DNA of 64,000 nucleotides from Batrachochytrium dendrobatidis JAM81 (GCF_000203795.2 NW_006281107.1:630965-694964); one strand, 5' to 3'; positions 1 through 12,787 are shown, counted from the stretch's first letter. Notes: generated from the letters alone by a model not told the origin. Translations and numbers: made by a program.

Positions 1-246
1 TTCTTCACAACAAAAACTGTCAATAAACTTTAGGATCTTCAATTATTATACTTTTGAATGTTATATCTAATGACTGGTAGATCTATTGACATGCCGATCA
101 ATAATATTTGTATGAGGGAATTTTAGAGTTTGCTATATAAAAGTAGGTTTGTGCAATATGTCGTTTGTTGATGCACAATGTTGATTTTTCAAAAGAAAAT
201 CATGCTTTGCAAGTTGAATATCTATGAAATGACCAAGCAGTATTGT

Positions 247-861
247 CACTGCTGTATTCACGTAATGAAACATTAAATAAGTAATAAACAGTCAGTCCCA
301 TGAAATGGTTGTCGATTGCTGGACAATGCTATATGAGCTCATCAAAGTCTACAGATCTCTTGTGCTGTCGTTGGTTTCTTGCAGTAGAATCCAAGTTTAT
401 CTGAGCTTTTACAATACAAGAGTCGACAGGTTTCTTGACAATGTTGGGAGTTGAATTCAATATCTAGATTATAATGCATGAATCTGTCAATCATACAATA
501 TTGACTACCAAATAACCACAACTTTAGTTTAAAGTCAGTTTGATTTGTGCGTATCATAATAATTGTCTGGATATTGATTAATGGAGCTGTTAGTGCTTGA
601 TATTCCAAAACGTCTCAACGACAACGTCGCGAGGTAAAACTATATAGTGTCAGCTCAACCCAGCTGACAGTTGCTTTGGTATAAAATAGTTTTTTTTGCC
701 GAGCACTTCCACACAGGGAAAATTAAGAAAGTTTATTGAAGAGGCAGTTAATTTGTAATATTAAAGCGCACCGAGCATTTAACCGTTGTTTATTCCAAAG
801 CAAAATAGAAGCAGTCATTGCATGAATACAGGTATTTTATTTTACGTGAATACGGCGGTGA
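247..861. mobile_element. MITE-like element E1 (about 615 bp)
   Basis: Bounded by inverted ends: CTGTATTCACGTAA near 252 and the complement, TTTTACGTGAATACGG, near 841-855. The interior from about 255 to 805 is almost identical to 1530-2079, so E1 and E2 are two direct copies. A subterminal TTATTCC-A/G-AAGCAAAA motif near 790 recurs in other copies. No transposase is visible. An 88-codon minus-strand reading frame inside is present in both copies, but near-identity of the whole repeat explains that. Confidence 0.75.
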
Positions 862-1520
862 TAGAAGCACTATAGCCACTCATGATTTAGTCTAGCCTGT
901 CTATAACCAATCACTATGATCAACTGCTTTATATTTCAAAAGTACCAAAAGGCATACCCATTTGTTGCTTCGAAGGGATGACAGACACATTGATACAAAA
1001 AAGGTCTGGTTTATTCGCGCAAAAGTAAAGTTGGCATTTCCAGTGGGCTATGATGAATGCTCCAAGCTAAAATCTGGGCTAGAGTTTACCCGCACAGCCA
1101 TACAGTTTGTTGATATCAGAAGCTATTTGGTTATGATGATTTTTAATCCAAATATTCACTATGAAGCCAATGAAATAAAAATGACATGCAATTTAAAGCC
1201 ATACCCATTTGCCAAGTCGGCATTTATTCAAAGCAAAGTTCAACATGATGTAATTGTTCAAGCCCCTGGCATTCGCATTCTGATGATGGTTTCAAGCAAG
1301 GATAAACATTTTTTTAATGCAAATTAGTAAGAGCTCATTCTTACTGTTGCGAATATCTATGTTTTTGAATAACCAGAGTCTGCCAATGCAGATAATTGCT
1401 ATAAATTAAATTCAGTCTAACATGTGTGCAACTAAACCCTGCGCAAATAAATATGATAGCGTTTGTGCGAAAAAGTTTCTATTATGAAACGGGTGAAGTA
1501 CCCGTGTATTTTGAGTAAAT
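862..1520. other. Spacer between E1 and E2 with one open frame
   Basis: This spacer separates two direct repeats. It holds a plus-strand open frame of about 120 codons (962-1327) that begins with TTG, not ATG. It has no family I recognise. It could be a terminal exon of a decayed gene or chance. Nothing else is supported here. Confidence 0.3.
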
Positions 1521-2140
1521 TACCGTCGTATTCACGTAATGAAGCATTAAATAAAAATAATAAACAGTCAGTCCCATGAAATGATTGTCGATTGCTGGAC
1601 AATGCTATATGAGCTCATCAAAGTCTACAGATCTCTTGTGCTGTCGTTGGTTTCTTGCAGTAGAATCCAAGTTTATCTGAGCTTTTACAATACAAGAGTC
1701 GACAGGTTTCTTGACAGTGTTGGGAGTTGAATTCAATATCTAGATTATAATGCATGAATCTGTCAATCATACAATATTGACTACCAAATAACCACAACTT
1801 TAGTTTAAAGTCAGTTTGATTTGTGCGTATCATAATAGTTGTCTGAATATTGATTAATGGAGCTGTTAGTGCTTGATATTCCAAAAACGTCTCAACGACA
1901 ACGTCGCGAGGTAAAACTATATAGTGTCAGCTCAACCCAGCTGACAGTTGCTTTGGTATAAAATAGTTTTTTTTGCCGAGCAATTCCAGACAGGGAAAAT
2001 TAAGAAAGTTTATTGAAGAGGCAGTTAATTTGAATATTAAAGCGCACCGAGCATTTAACCGTTGTTTATTCCGAAGCAAAAGTGGCAGTGACTGTAAGAT
2101 GAATGCAGAGGTGTTCCATTTTACATGAGTGTGCAGCTAT
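1521..2140. mobile_element. MITE-like element E2 (about 620 bp)
   Basis: The left end reads TACCGTCGTATTCACGTAA from 1521. The right end, near 2120-2140, is the complement of TATAGCTGCACACTCATGTAA. Both ends abut TA. The core is nearly identical to E1. The last 90 bases, including the GAAGCAAAAGTGGCAGTGA segment, recur inverted at the start of E3, so the element ends are shared more widely than the interiors. Confidence 0.75.
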
Positions 2141-2333
2141 AAGTTCTGGTTGCAACAAAGTTACATCTGAATCAAACATTCAATTCTTTGACTTGTGATA
2201 AGATAAACCAGATGCAAGAAAATGTGTTTTAGGGTGAAATGCATTTTTGGATATAATTGGGCACTGAAAAAAGATTGTTAAAACCCATAGGGGTCTGAAT
2301 TGCGCGTCAAAGCAAATACGATTTCACATAGTC

Positions 2334-2971
2334 CACAGCCGTATTCATGTAAGATGGAACACTTTTGTATCTACTTTTCAATCACTGCCACTTTTGCTTC
2401 GGAATAACAATGGTTAAACATTGCGCTTTCATATTATAGGTTGGCTGTATTGCTTCAATAGATATTTCCAATTCGTCAATAAACAACATCTATCATATGA
2501 TGCACGCAATTAAGCTAGCTCAGCCAAGATTATCTCCTTTTTGGCATAGCCATACATTGTACGATCACAAGTTTGAAACTTGATTCATACATTGCAACCC
2601 AGATATTGAGTTCTCTACAGACGTGCTGTATCCCAAACTCACAAATGCGCTTGCGCTCTCTAATTCAAGAGAACATGAATCGCACGTATCAGAAATACAG
2701 CTATTGCTTTCATGTTGGTCACGTAATGTTTACTTGTAATGTTTAGGAAGTTGTGTGTGAGCAGGTGTAAGATTTACTGTAATGTAAACATTCGGTCAGT
2801 TATACAGAAATGAGCACAATGGAGAGAGACCAGTAAACCTTATCAAGGAGTTTAGAGGGCACAATGCTACCCAGTAAATTTAGTGGGAACTGTCACCAAT
2901 CATTTGATAAAACAGTCTATTATGCACTTTGGCACCCTTATTTAGTGTTCCATTTTACGTGAATACGGTTA
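2334..2971. mobile_element. MITE-like element E3 (about 640 bp)
   Basis: Starts with CAGCCGTATTCATGTAAGAT at about 2336 and ends with CATTTTACGTGAATACGG near 2951-2968. The left subterminal segment (CACTTTTGCTTCGGAATAAC) is the inverted equivalent of the right end of E2. Interior patches (GCACGTATCAG-AAT near 2680 and CCAGTAAATTTAGTGG near 2872) match E10 at 62.8 kb, so E3 and E10 belong to one longer subfamily. No coding capacity is evident. It lies about 240 bp upstream of the PMA1 start. Confidence 0.75.
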
Positions 2972-3212
2972 TGAAATGCGCTGTCTCACATTTATTGACA
3001 CGGCTATCAACGGCTTTTGCAGGTCCACCCAAAAAACTATTTAAATGTAGATTGTCTCCCCTCGAATTCTCTTTCACAGTCCTTTTTTGCTCTGTAGACA
3101 ATTTGTTCAGTTGCAATTGTTAGTTATTGCACAGGCCATCACTGCTGATTGTTATTACATCATTTGCTAGCCGAGTATAGCGAGTTAACCAGTCTCTCTA
3201 TTTTTGCCTACC

Positions 3213-6200
3213 ATGTCTCACGGTATGTTATTTTGTCAGATTGCTTCTTCAATCGTCGACGTTTGTCTTCCATCATGTCTTTCTGTCTTGGATGGATGTG
3301 TTTAGAGACGTGCTACAGTCTTGTTTCTAGTCCACCATTATGACTGGTGTAGCCTTGCTTTGCTGTAGCCCTGTTGGTCTAATTCTTGAAAGATGGCGAA
3401 ATTTTATCGCTTGGTGGCTGACGGTAGTGGACTAATTATGGTGCAATTTACCGTCTCCCGCTGGTAGTCCTTGCCTACTGCTTCATCTACTTTCTATCAA
3501 ACTGTACACATGTTTACTGGCCTTTCTCATCATTCCCTATCGATATTCCATTGGAAACCAATTGTAATTTGTCAAAATCGAGTATTTGCTAACTGCTTTT
3601 ATTTTTTTCAAACTGGCTCTATTCAATTCAATAGAAGTAAAGACAGATCCCCATCTTGAAAAGGATGAAAAGGATGATGTCCATGTTCATGTTGAAGTAG
3701 CTGATGCTATTGACGCTGAACTAGAACAATTGATTCAGACCAACCCCTCTAAAGGTCTTACAGATGCTGAGGTCGAGGAACGTCTTGCAAAGTTTGGACC
3801 TAATGGTGAGCTATATTTTTTAGTTTAAACATGCATGTATCCCGTATTGTAAAGTACCCCAATTGTCTATTTTAGATTGGGTTAATTACAAATCAAGCCC
3901 AAGCACTCTTGGCTTTAAAGTCAAGCATCTATCCTACCCTGTCTTACTATTTCCGTATTGATGAGTTTCAAGATTGACATCTTGTGATGTTGCATTGTCT
4001 GGGAGGTTTGCTTGGATATTTGATATGCTTTCTATATTTCACTACCCTGTGGGATTGGTGCTTTCAAATATAGCTTGCGTTTCAAATTGGTTGCAGCCGT
4101 ATTCGTGGTGTAATGCACTTTAACGAGTACAATTATCCCACCACGTGCCATCGACTAGACCCGTGCTTTCATATATTTCCTTTTGCTACTGTCTCAGCGA
4201 CAAAATTAAATTGAATGTGCTACACGTTCTGTCTGATTAGACAAGCCATTCTATTGTACCGAGCACTTGCTTGGCCGGGTTTAATTTGAATGTGACGACT
4301 AATCATTTTATGCCTTGGATGTAATTAGAAATTCCCGAATCTAAATCGAATCCGTTCCTCAAGTTCCTTGGTTACTTTGGTGGTGCCATTTCGTTTTTGC
4401 TTGAAATCGCTGCTCTGGTCTCTGCCATTCTTGGAGATTGGGTCGATTTTACTATTTTGATTATCGTTTTGATTGTTAATGCCGTTATTGGGTTCCACGA
4501 GGAGGCCAAGGCTGAATCTGCTCTGGATGCTCTTAAAAATACCCTGGCTCTTAGATGTCGTGCATGGCGTAACGGCGCACTGGTCGAGGTTGAATCTGTA
4601 CACTTGGTTCCGGGCGATGTGATTGCTCTCCGTCTTGGTGATATTGTTCCCGCTGATGCCCGTCTTCTTGGAATTGGTGTCACTGGAGCTGCAACTGAAG
4701 GTACTCTCCAAATTGATCAGGCTGCTCTTACCGGTGAATCTCTCCCTGTTTCAAAAGGAAAAGGAGCTATCGTTTACTCTTCTTCCATTGTCAAGCAAGG
4801 CCAACAGCTGGCTGTTGTTACAAAAACCGGTCTTCACACATTTATTGGTCGTGCTGCCAATCTGATTTCCATCACCACTGAGGAGGGTCATTTCCAAAAG
4901 ATTATCAATCAGATTGGAAACTTCCTCATCATTATTACCGTTGTTATGGTTGTTATTATCATGATTGTCTACCTTACCGTCAAGCCTGTTATAAACGAGG
5001 CTGGCCATGTTGTCACCGAGTTTGGTGAGCGTTTCAAGCTTGCTCTCAAGCAGGTGCTTGTTCTTACTATTGCTGCAATTCCCGTCGGTCTTCCCACTGT
5101 CATGTCTGCCACTATGGCTGTTGGTGCTTCCCAGCTTGCCAAAAAACAGGTTATCGTCAAGCGTCTTACTGCCATTGAAGAACTTGCTTCCGTTTCCATT
5201 CTATGCTCTGACAAAACCGGTACTCTGACTCTTAACCAGCTTTCATTTGATAAGCCTTATCTTGCCAATCGCGGAAGCACTAATTCCAATCTCGCTGGAG
5301 ATGGTACTGGTCGCTATACCGAGGATGATCTTTTGCTTTCCGCCTACTTTGCTTCCGAACCAGGTGCACCCGATCCTATTGAAAAGGCTACTCGTGATGC
5401 TGCCCAAGAACGTGTTACTCTTCTGCGCGAGCGTGATGTTCAGGACCATAACATTCCTGGATACCTTGTCAACGAATTCTTACCCTTTAATCCTACTTCC
5501 AAGTATACTGAAGCCACTGTTACCGATAACTCTACCGGAAAGAAATTCCGTTGCATTAAGGGTGCTCCCCAGGTCATTGCTCGTATGTGCGGCGGCCACG
5601 ATGAAGGAAATACCGCTGTTATTGATTTGGCCCGTCGCGGTCTCCGTGCCCTTGGTGTTGCTCGTACCATTGACGCTGAATGCAAGGTCTTTGAGCTTGT
5701 TGGCATGATTTCGCTGCTTGATCCTCCTCGTCCCGATTCTGCTCAGACCATCAAAGAGTGCAACGAATATGGTATTGGAGTTCGTATGATTACTGGTGAT
5801 CAGCTTATTATTGCCAAGGAAGTAGCTCATCGACTTGGCATGCAACGTGCCATTCTTGATGCTTCAAGACTCGTTGATCCTAACATTACCGAGGAGGCTC
5901 TTACTGACCGTTGCATCAAGGCTGATGGATTTGCTCAGGTTATTCCTGAACACAAGTACCGTGTTGTTGAACTTATGCAGAAGCGTGGCTTGCTTGTTGG
6001 CATGACAGGCGATGGTGTTAATGATGCTCCTGCACTCAAAAAGGCCAACGTCGGTATTGCTGTTGAAGGCTGCACTGATGCTGCTCGTTCTGCTGCCGAT
6101 ATCGTTTTGCTTGCTCCCGGTCTTTCTGCCATCGTTGATGGTATCAAGACATCGCGTTCCATTTTCCAGCGCATGCGTTCTTATGCTCTGTATCGTATTG

Positions 6201-6955
6201 CCTCGACAATTCATTTCTTGATCTTCTTTTTCATATCCATGCTTGCTTTCGATTTTTACCTGCCCGATCGTTTGATTATTATTATCGCTGTGCTCAACGA
6301 TGCTGCTACCCTTGTGATTGCCTTTGATAACGCCAAGATCTCCAAGCGTCCCGACAAGTGGCGTCTTGGCCAGCTTATTTCTTTGTCGTTCGTTCTTGGA
6401 TTTTTGCTCATGATTATTTCGTTCTGCCACTTCTTCGTTGCTCGTGCTCTTGTTACCGAGCCTGATCCTCATATTCGAGCAGGCATTATTCAAACCATCA
6501 TGTATCTGCAAATTTCTTCATGCCCCCATTTCGTCATTTTCTCTACTCGTGTTGAAACTTGGTTTTGGACTTCTATTCCTTCATGGAAATTCTTCCTTGC
6601 TATTATTGGTACCCAAATCATTGCCATGTTCATGTCCATCTTTGGTGCTTCTTTCCTTTATGCCACTGCTATTGGCTGGGGCTGGGGTGTTGGTGTACTT
6701 TTCATGTCGTTTGTTTTCTTCACTGTACTTGACGTCTTCAAGGTTGTTATTATTCGCTCGTGGTCATTTGAGCTTACTGCCGTGCTATGGCCCGTTCCTT
6801 CTCGCCGCGCAAAGCTGCTCAAGCGTCAACAGGATGCTATCCTTCACAAGCGTGTCCATATTAATATTGCCAAACTTCGTCGCGCTGCCGTTATGGCCGG
6901 TGTTGTCGGTCATTGGAGAGATGTCACACTGTCTTCCAAAAAGCATCATGCATAA
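3213..6955 (+). CDS. PMA1: Plasma-membrane P-type proton ATPase
   Basis: Exons 3213-3222, 3635-3805, 4329-6955; 935 codons. It exports protons across the plasma membrane at the cost of ATP, which energises nutrient uptake and sets cytosolic pH. Exon 1 is only 10 nt (Met-Ser-His plus one base). It was chosen because it joins in frame to an acidic N-terminus rich in Asp, Glu and His. Visible P3-ATPase motifs are TGES near residue 196, the phosphorylated Asp355 in CSDKTGTLT, GDGVNDAP near 621-628 and the PVGLP membrane motif. About ten membrane segments are expected. The length fits fungal PMA1 (about 900-1000 residues). The two introns (412 and 523 nt) are much longer than most here. The second contains a CAGCCGTATTCG stretch resembling one repeat end. 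The small first exon is the least certain part. Confidence 0.93.
4093..4125. repeat. Possible solo end of the MITE family in PMA1 intron 2
   Basis: GCAGCCGTATTCGTGGTGTA matches the first 12 bases of the family terminus and then diverges. I found no partner inverted end within the 523-nt intron, so this may be a decayed fragment or chance. Confidence 0.3.
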
Positions 6956-7074
6956 TTTTTTGGTCCAGTTTTGGGAGTCTTAAAACTTCAATTTTTCAAT
7001 ACAGTGTTATTTTTAGTTAAAAGTTGTATTAATTATAATGGGGGAGTGTCGAGATTTGTAACGAATGGATTTAT

Positions 7075-9213
7075 TTAATGAATGCGCTTCTCAACCGAGC
7101 TGCCCATTTCTTCGTACTGCTCTTTGGAAATCCACAGCTGATGAAAGCTGCCTAGTGATGCCATGATGGATCCACCAATCCAAGGACCAAATTTCCGCTC
7201 TGTCGATCCGCCTGCAGCATGTACCTTGATACGAACCTAAACATACTAATTAGAACCTTGTAAAATAAAGCTGCTACTTTAAATAACATACCTCGGGAAC
7301 ACCATGATGTAATTCTGAATACAGTCGATCAGCAAATCCAGGTAACAACGTGTTGGCTCCTGTAAGCACTACGCTGTTGTAAAAATTGCTACGTAAATCA
7401 TTGTCGCACTCGCCTATACTGGAATGAATCAGCTGGGGAATAGTCGCTGTATTGGTCTCGGTAGACATTGCGTTGGGATTCTAGGCAGTTGTTGTTAAGC
7501 AAAACATTAATGATCCAATAATGCGCTATTGAATTGACATGTTGTTGCGGTTTTATGGTGTCAGCAACAGGTATTACCTTGATAACATATCCGGGCTGAA
7601 AAAGACCTTCAACGCACCTGAAGCGATCAACACCAAAGGATCGGTTGAAACCGTTTGGAAATTCAAAATTCTTTGGTGGACGTCTCTTTAGCACTCTTAA
7701 AAGTTTGAGGATTAATAGTTGAATTGAGATCTACGATAAAGCAAGCCAATAAGTAGTCATTTACTTTTCATCAAACTGCGTTTCGGAAACTTGTAAAATG
7801 GTTTCTTTAAATTCTTGGAGCAAGCACTAAGTAAATAAATATAGGTTTTAAAAGGTGTTCAAGCATGCAACCAAGTTTATGGATGTGTATTCAATTACCT
7901 CCATGCCAAAATCATGATAGCTTGGAGTGGTGTTGGGGCGATTGGCAGCAACAAAGTTGGCTGGTGTACCGGAAACCACTGCCATTTTACTTTCGACTAG
8001 ATATTGGGGAATTAAATTGATACCAATCGATTCAAGATGTAGTTTAATTTGCTCAGATACAAAATCTCCTCCTAATGGAGCTCTTTGAATGCCTGTAAAT
8101 ACCCATGTTTTTGTGCACAAGATAGCACGCCAAAATGTTGGAGACAGATTAGATTGCATACCATATCTATATCACAATCGACATATTCAATAGTATCAAG
8201 CCTACCCTTTTTCAAAACGTAGCCATCGTGCACAGGAACAACACTTGTCGATGATGAGCCTGAATCCACCACCAATGCAGACGACTTTCCAGCAGCAAAA
8301 CTATACAATATATCAAGATTCAATACTACAGAACACTGTATAAATCTGGGTAGTCATACCAAATCAATACAATCATCGCTTACGCTGAAAGAACAGCGCT
8401 TCGCCCAAGATAAAACCCAGGAACATTATACTTTTCAAAAGCTAGCTCGCATAGTTTTTCTCGTTTTTCGCGAGGATTCCATGATGACTCGCAAAACATC
8501 AATGGGTGCTCAGTAGAATCAGCACATAGCACAGTCGAATAAGTATGATCAAAAATAGCCTCGAGTGCATCCCAATCGCTTACAACACCGTCTTCCAAAG
8601 GAGTTTTGACATGAAAGTTCTCTCGCCACTTGTAAATCTGTGAATCCCCTACCAAGTATTTTTTCTTTGGTTGGGATTTAGACGGTTGGCTGGCTTGCTT
8701 ATCCGAGGTCGAGTCTACATCCACATCCATTGGCGTGAGAGATGCTTCTTTGTTGCCAGAATCGGTGTGAACATGACCTACAAATGACGAGAATACACCC
8801 TTTGGGGAATCTTCTCCTGCATAGCCAACCTTTGTCAGCCGTGATCCAATATCGAATACGAGCGCAGATACTTCGTCTGTTATTGATAGATTATATAATT
8901 CAAAAGTGGCCGTGAAGATAATGCACACCACATTTACAATATGATCAGCACATTATATCTTGATGAAAAATAGATTAAACAGTATCATGTTGATGCACTA
9001 GCTCTTCAGATATAGAATGAATAGGATATGTTATGAGCTCGAGTAAATGCCCACTTGGATTGAGTTGAAGTAAATCCAGTGACGATGCAAGAGGAGTTGA
9101 CATTTGATTGGCTTTAGCACACATACACACATGCCGAGATAGTGTTTATCTATTCAACATATAACCCGTAGTATAGCACGCTGTAGAAACTCACCTCCAC
9201 CAAATACAACCAT
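7075..9213 (-). CDS. ARP4: Actin-related protein 4 (nuclear ARP)
   Basis: Exons, high to low: 9195-9213, 8384-8876, 8206-8300, 7899-8092, 7765-7826, 7578-7695, 7292-7480, 7075-7236; 443 codons. This is an actin-fold subunit of chromatin complexes (NuA4, INO80, SWR1 in yeast; BAF53 in animals) that binds other actins and histones. Evidence is the N-terminal actin phosphate-binding segment ([17 protein letters not shown]), a second VVDSGSSST motif, the QRAPLGGDF segment and a C-terminus [15 protein letters not shown] typical of the ARP4/BAF53 branch. An acidic, Ser/Pro-rich insertion around residues 50-75 separates actin subdomains. Exon 1 has 19 nt. The gene faces PMA1 tail to tail (119 bp) and diverges from RPA49 (274 bp). 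Arp8 is excluded by the short length. Confidence 0.9.
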
Positions 9214-9487
9214 TATTCAATATTCTGCCAACTTCAAGTGTTGGAATCGGTATTTTGGTGTGATTTCATTTGCAGTCCAGTCCCCAAATGACAGTCACGT
9301 GAATATGCCATGAACAGACAACAGCACGATCGTCAGATTACAAGTACTTGCAAGTCTCATCTGTTCATGACTGGATACCTGCGAGCTAATCGTAACACTT
9401 TATCTGACATGTGACTTGATGTCTTGATTAAAAAATAACAAATTTTTACAATTTAATCGTCAATTCGTTAAAGTCGATTAAAAATTA

Positions 9488-11320
9488 ATGGAAAACAAGA
9501 GTTACAAACTCAAGGCAGAGCGAGGCTCTGCTAGTCAGGTCTACCTCGGTATATTCTATATATGTTGAGAAATTGTATTTGACAAGTTGATTGGTTCCAT
9601 TGTTCATACTGGATATTTCGTTTTTGTTGTAATCTCTAGCTACGTTTCCCACTCCTCCAAGCAACATCGATTCACTTCAGTTTGATATCTATGGCAAACC
9701 AGTTTCTGAAAATGATGATACCATCAACAGAATTGCCACAAAAAAACGTCGTTTGGCTGTTGCTGAAACCGCAATAATGGAGTACGTTGGTGAACCGTCT
9801 ACAGTCAATTGCAAGTAAGTGATCATGTCTACTATTACGGCTGATACACTAGTAGTTTTCAAGAGTGCATGTTTTAATCATTTCGGTGCCTGTAGCTACA
9901 TTGTCGGCATTTTGGACAAGGCTTCGGGTGTCATGTCATTGCATGATGCTAGTCCGTTGACCATGACATCGATCGTCAAGTCACAAAAGCAGATTTCTTC
10001 AAAACTAATTGGTGAAAAAGTATGAATTTATCCTTGATGATCTACACCAGCAAACCTTTTAAACTTGCTGATCTTTCAACTGTCCTGACTCATCCCATAT
10101 ATATTGTTGTTTTAGAATACTGCTGCACGGAATAAGCTTGGTCAGACATTTGGTAGCAAAAAACGTAAAAAGAACATTCAAGACCTTGAGCTAAACAAGG
10201 TGGATGTCACTGGACTTGAAAATGTGGCCTCGGCAATTACAAATAAGATTCAAGAAACTTCAAAAGTTCTTCCATCTCGGGAAATGATCACTTCCACTAT
10301 GTTTGCCGATAGAAATATTCCTCCCTGCCACATGGACGCTGAAACGCCTGACAAGGTTTACAGGCTCGAGGATCTTGCTCCTACCCAAATCATGAATACT
10401 ATAGACATCAAACTAGTATGGAAGGCTCGTTTAGAGGAAGAGATTGTCAAACAGGTTCAAGGCTACAAGTAAGCATTCAGTGACTGTCGACTATCATGCA
10501 ATACTTGCAATCTAAAGTCACTTTTGTCGTGGTATTTAGAATGACTAGCTGGATCTTAAAATGTTTGATTACTACAGTACAGGAGCAAAAACATAAAAGT
10601 CATGCTAAGCTGGTATGGTGATGGAATTGGTTTATTGCGTTGATTCTAATTATTTTTGCATTGATTTTAATCTTTTTGTCAATGTATCTGGCAATGAATT
10701 CACTTGAATTTAGCTTGTTTTCGTGTCCATGCTTATGAAGCTCTACTGTGCCAAGCCTTTTGAACTTAGTAAAGGCGTTTTGAAATTAACGAATGGAAAT
10801 CAAATTGTTGCTGACCATGTCACATCCATCTTTACTGAATGGCAAGAAGATGAGGCTGGAAATAAAAGGTAAATTCATCATGATGCATGCCTTGAACCAG
10901 TCTGCCTGTCATGTAGATCATTCATTGGTTTTGATTCAAGACATTGCCTTTTATTCACGCCATCAACTTTACCATTGCTATTACAATTTAGATTGTGCAT
11001 TTCGAATATGCTCAAAGACAAGTTGCTTGCATATATCTTGGCAATCACACTACACATTAACAACTTTACCGTCAATATTGACAAGTTTTCGTCTGATCTG
11101 CTTATTAGTCCACTCAAGTAAGTGTCTCGCTTTAACTATTTTCCAGTTTATACAGTTTTGCCTAATGACAGATGTTGTTGGCTGATTACTTAGGGCTACA
11201 ACGATTGCAAAAGAAATGGGATGCCAAATTAAAGCTATACGGCCTGTTGACAGTGTTAGACTTACAGTGAAACACGCTGTTTTGGTACTGCCTTTGTCAT
11301 TCCATACACGTCGGCGATAA
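9488..11320 (+). CDS. RPA49: RNA polymerase I subunit A49
   Basis: Exons 9488-9548, 9640-9814, 9896-10019, 10116-10468, 10540-10612, 10714-10868, 10992-11117, 11194-11320; 397 codons. It is part of the A49-A34.5 heterodimer of nucleolar RNA polymerase I and supports initiation and elongation of rRNA transcripts. The N-terminal dimerisation part carries the NYIVGILD-like strand and a basic GSKKRKK stretch. The C-terminal tandem winged-helix part begins around ARLEEEIVKQ and ends with the conserved GCQIKAI segment just before the stop. The length is close to yeast A49 (about 415). All eight exon phases agree. It diverges from ARP4 and converges on the snurportin gene. The first exon is supported only by frame and by a good donor. 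Confidence 0.85.
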
Positions 11321-11554
11321 GCGTAATTTCTGCTACAGAGCATGACTTACTTTGTAGCAGATGCAGAGTTTTGAAGATACAAGACAGTACATTCATGAAA
11401 TAGTGATGCTTAAATAAACGAGTTTCTTATTCAAATAACTGGCGTCGATTTAGGACAAGTTTGGTTGCTAGTTTAGAAAAATATAATTATAGTAACTACA
11501 GCCTACTAATGCTATGAAGCAACACTACCAAAATTGGATTTCAGCCAGATCGAG

Positions 11555-12787
11555 TCAAGATGACAACCATGCTTGAAATATGGCATATGATTTAGCTTCC
11601 TCGTCCATTTCACAAGACCGTCCTGGAAAGGCAACAGCACAAAACAAAGGCGTTTTTTCCCCTGGTGCATACATGCATTGCTTATTAATTAAAAATAGTC
11701 CAGCAGCTATAGAGTCAAGTTCTGCTTGAGCTACGAGCAGCTTTAGATTGTCGGGCGTGCATTCTTTGGTCTGGAGAGGCAGTATACATCGTTGATTTGC
11801 TTTGGTTCTACGACCTACATCTACTTCAGAGATCTTTGAATGTAACCAATATTGTCTAAAGGATTATTTTAATGAATAGGCTGAAATGATGGAAATCAAA
11901 TACATAGATCTGGTGGTGATAACACATTGAATAGTCAATTTACCTAAACTCTGTATCACATTCATGCACAGGATTCCCATTCCAGGTCAGAATATCCAGT
12001 GCATAATAGGTTTGAGTTGGTTGATGATAAATGCAGTCCAAGATACATGGCTTGTTGTATTTTGGTGTTCTGTTGGTCAATCCGTATAAATTTTCCAGTA
12101 GATAATATCAATTAGCTTTCAACATCTTGCTGCAGCAATCTATCCAATTGAATTCTGGTAACATACATGGTTGCATACGATCCTCCAGGTAAGCAAGATA
12201 AAAAAGACTCAATTTTCTGGCCATGGGCTCTTCTGCTGATTGTTTTCCCACGAGAAGATATGATCAAACATCGCTCTCCTTGAGGAAAAACCATGGCCAA
12301 CCACCCACTAGTAAAATCTAAAGGAATCTCCATTAAAGGTTCTGGTAACATGACCATGAGTCTATTGTTATACATGTCAGTAGTCACACCACAGACAATA
12401 GTTGAGTATGGACCAACATGATGATGACAGCAAGTCTTACTGATGTTCAACCGTTTGAGCAGTAACATTGGATCCAGATTGAAGCGATCCAATAGTCAGA
12501 TTAGGATCTGTAATTTCCATTGCATCCACATATTGCGATTGTGGTTGCACCAATGCTTGATAGTTTGCTGATACATCAAATTCCACAGAATCAACCTCAG
12601 CATCAATCTTCAAAAGCTTTTCGGTTAGTTTTCTAGCAGCATCGACTTGTTGCAACCGTCGCTTCTTTTGGAATTCGAGTGCTCTTTGGCGTCGTACATC
12701 TTGACTGAGCGATGGTTGGAATTTGTATTGAGATATTCTATGAGTAGATACGTTTGGAATGTGCGTGGTAGCAGACGAATCCGACAT
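11555..12787 (-). CDS. SNUPN: Snurportin-1 (m3G-cap import adaptor)
   Basis: Exons, high to low: 12441-12787, 12179-12361, 11944-12069, 11555-11855; 318 codons. In animals snurportin binds the trimethylguanosine cap of spliceosomal snRNAs and importin beta, carrying snRNPs into the nucleus. The N-terminus has an importin-beta-binding helix (HRISQYKF followed by RRQRALEFQKKRR). The cap-binding domain shows GERCLIISSRGKT, a Leu-Pro-Gly-Gly turn, ILDCIYH and a TYYALDILTWNG segment. Yeasts lack this protein, so its presence suits an early-diverging fungus. It shares a 209-bp divergent promoter region with RAD54. The alternative, a generic mRNA-capping-fold protein, is less likely because the importin-binding helix is present. 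Confidence 0.9.

Noticed and set aside
962..1327. A 121-codon plus-strand frame between E1 and E2
   Set aside because: It starts with TTG, has no ATG near its beginning and no convincing partner exon. It is kept only as a note on the spacer.
342..1884. An 88-codon minus-strand frame present in both E1 (342-608) and E2 (1618-1884)
   Set aside because: The whole surrounding repeat is nearly identical, so conservation of the frame is automatic. The predicted peptide has no recognisable domain and no transposase features.
5864..6511. A 215-codon frame antisense to PMA1
   Set aside because: It lies wholly opposite conserved P-type ATPase codons, in a codon-biased gene where long antisense frames are expected. 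No family resemblance.
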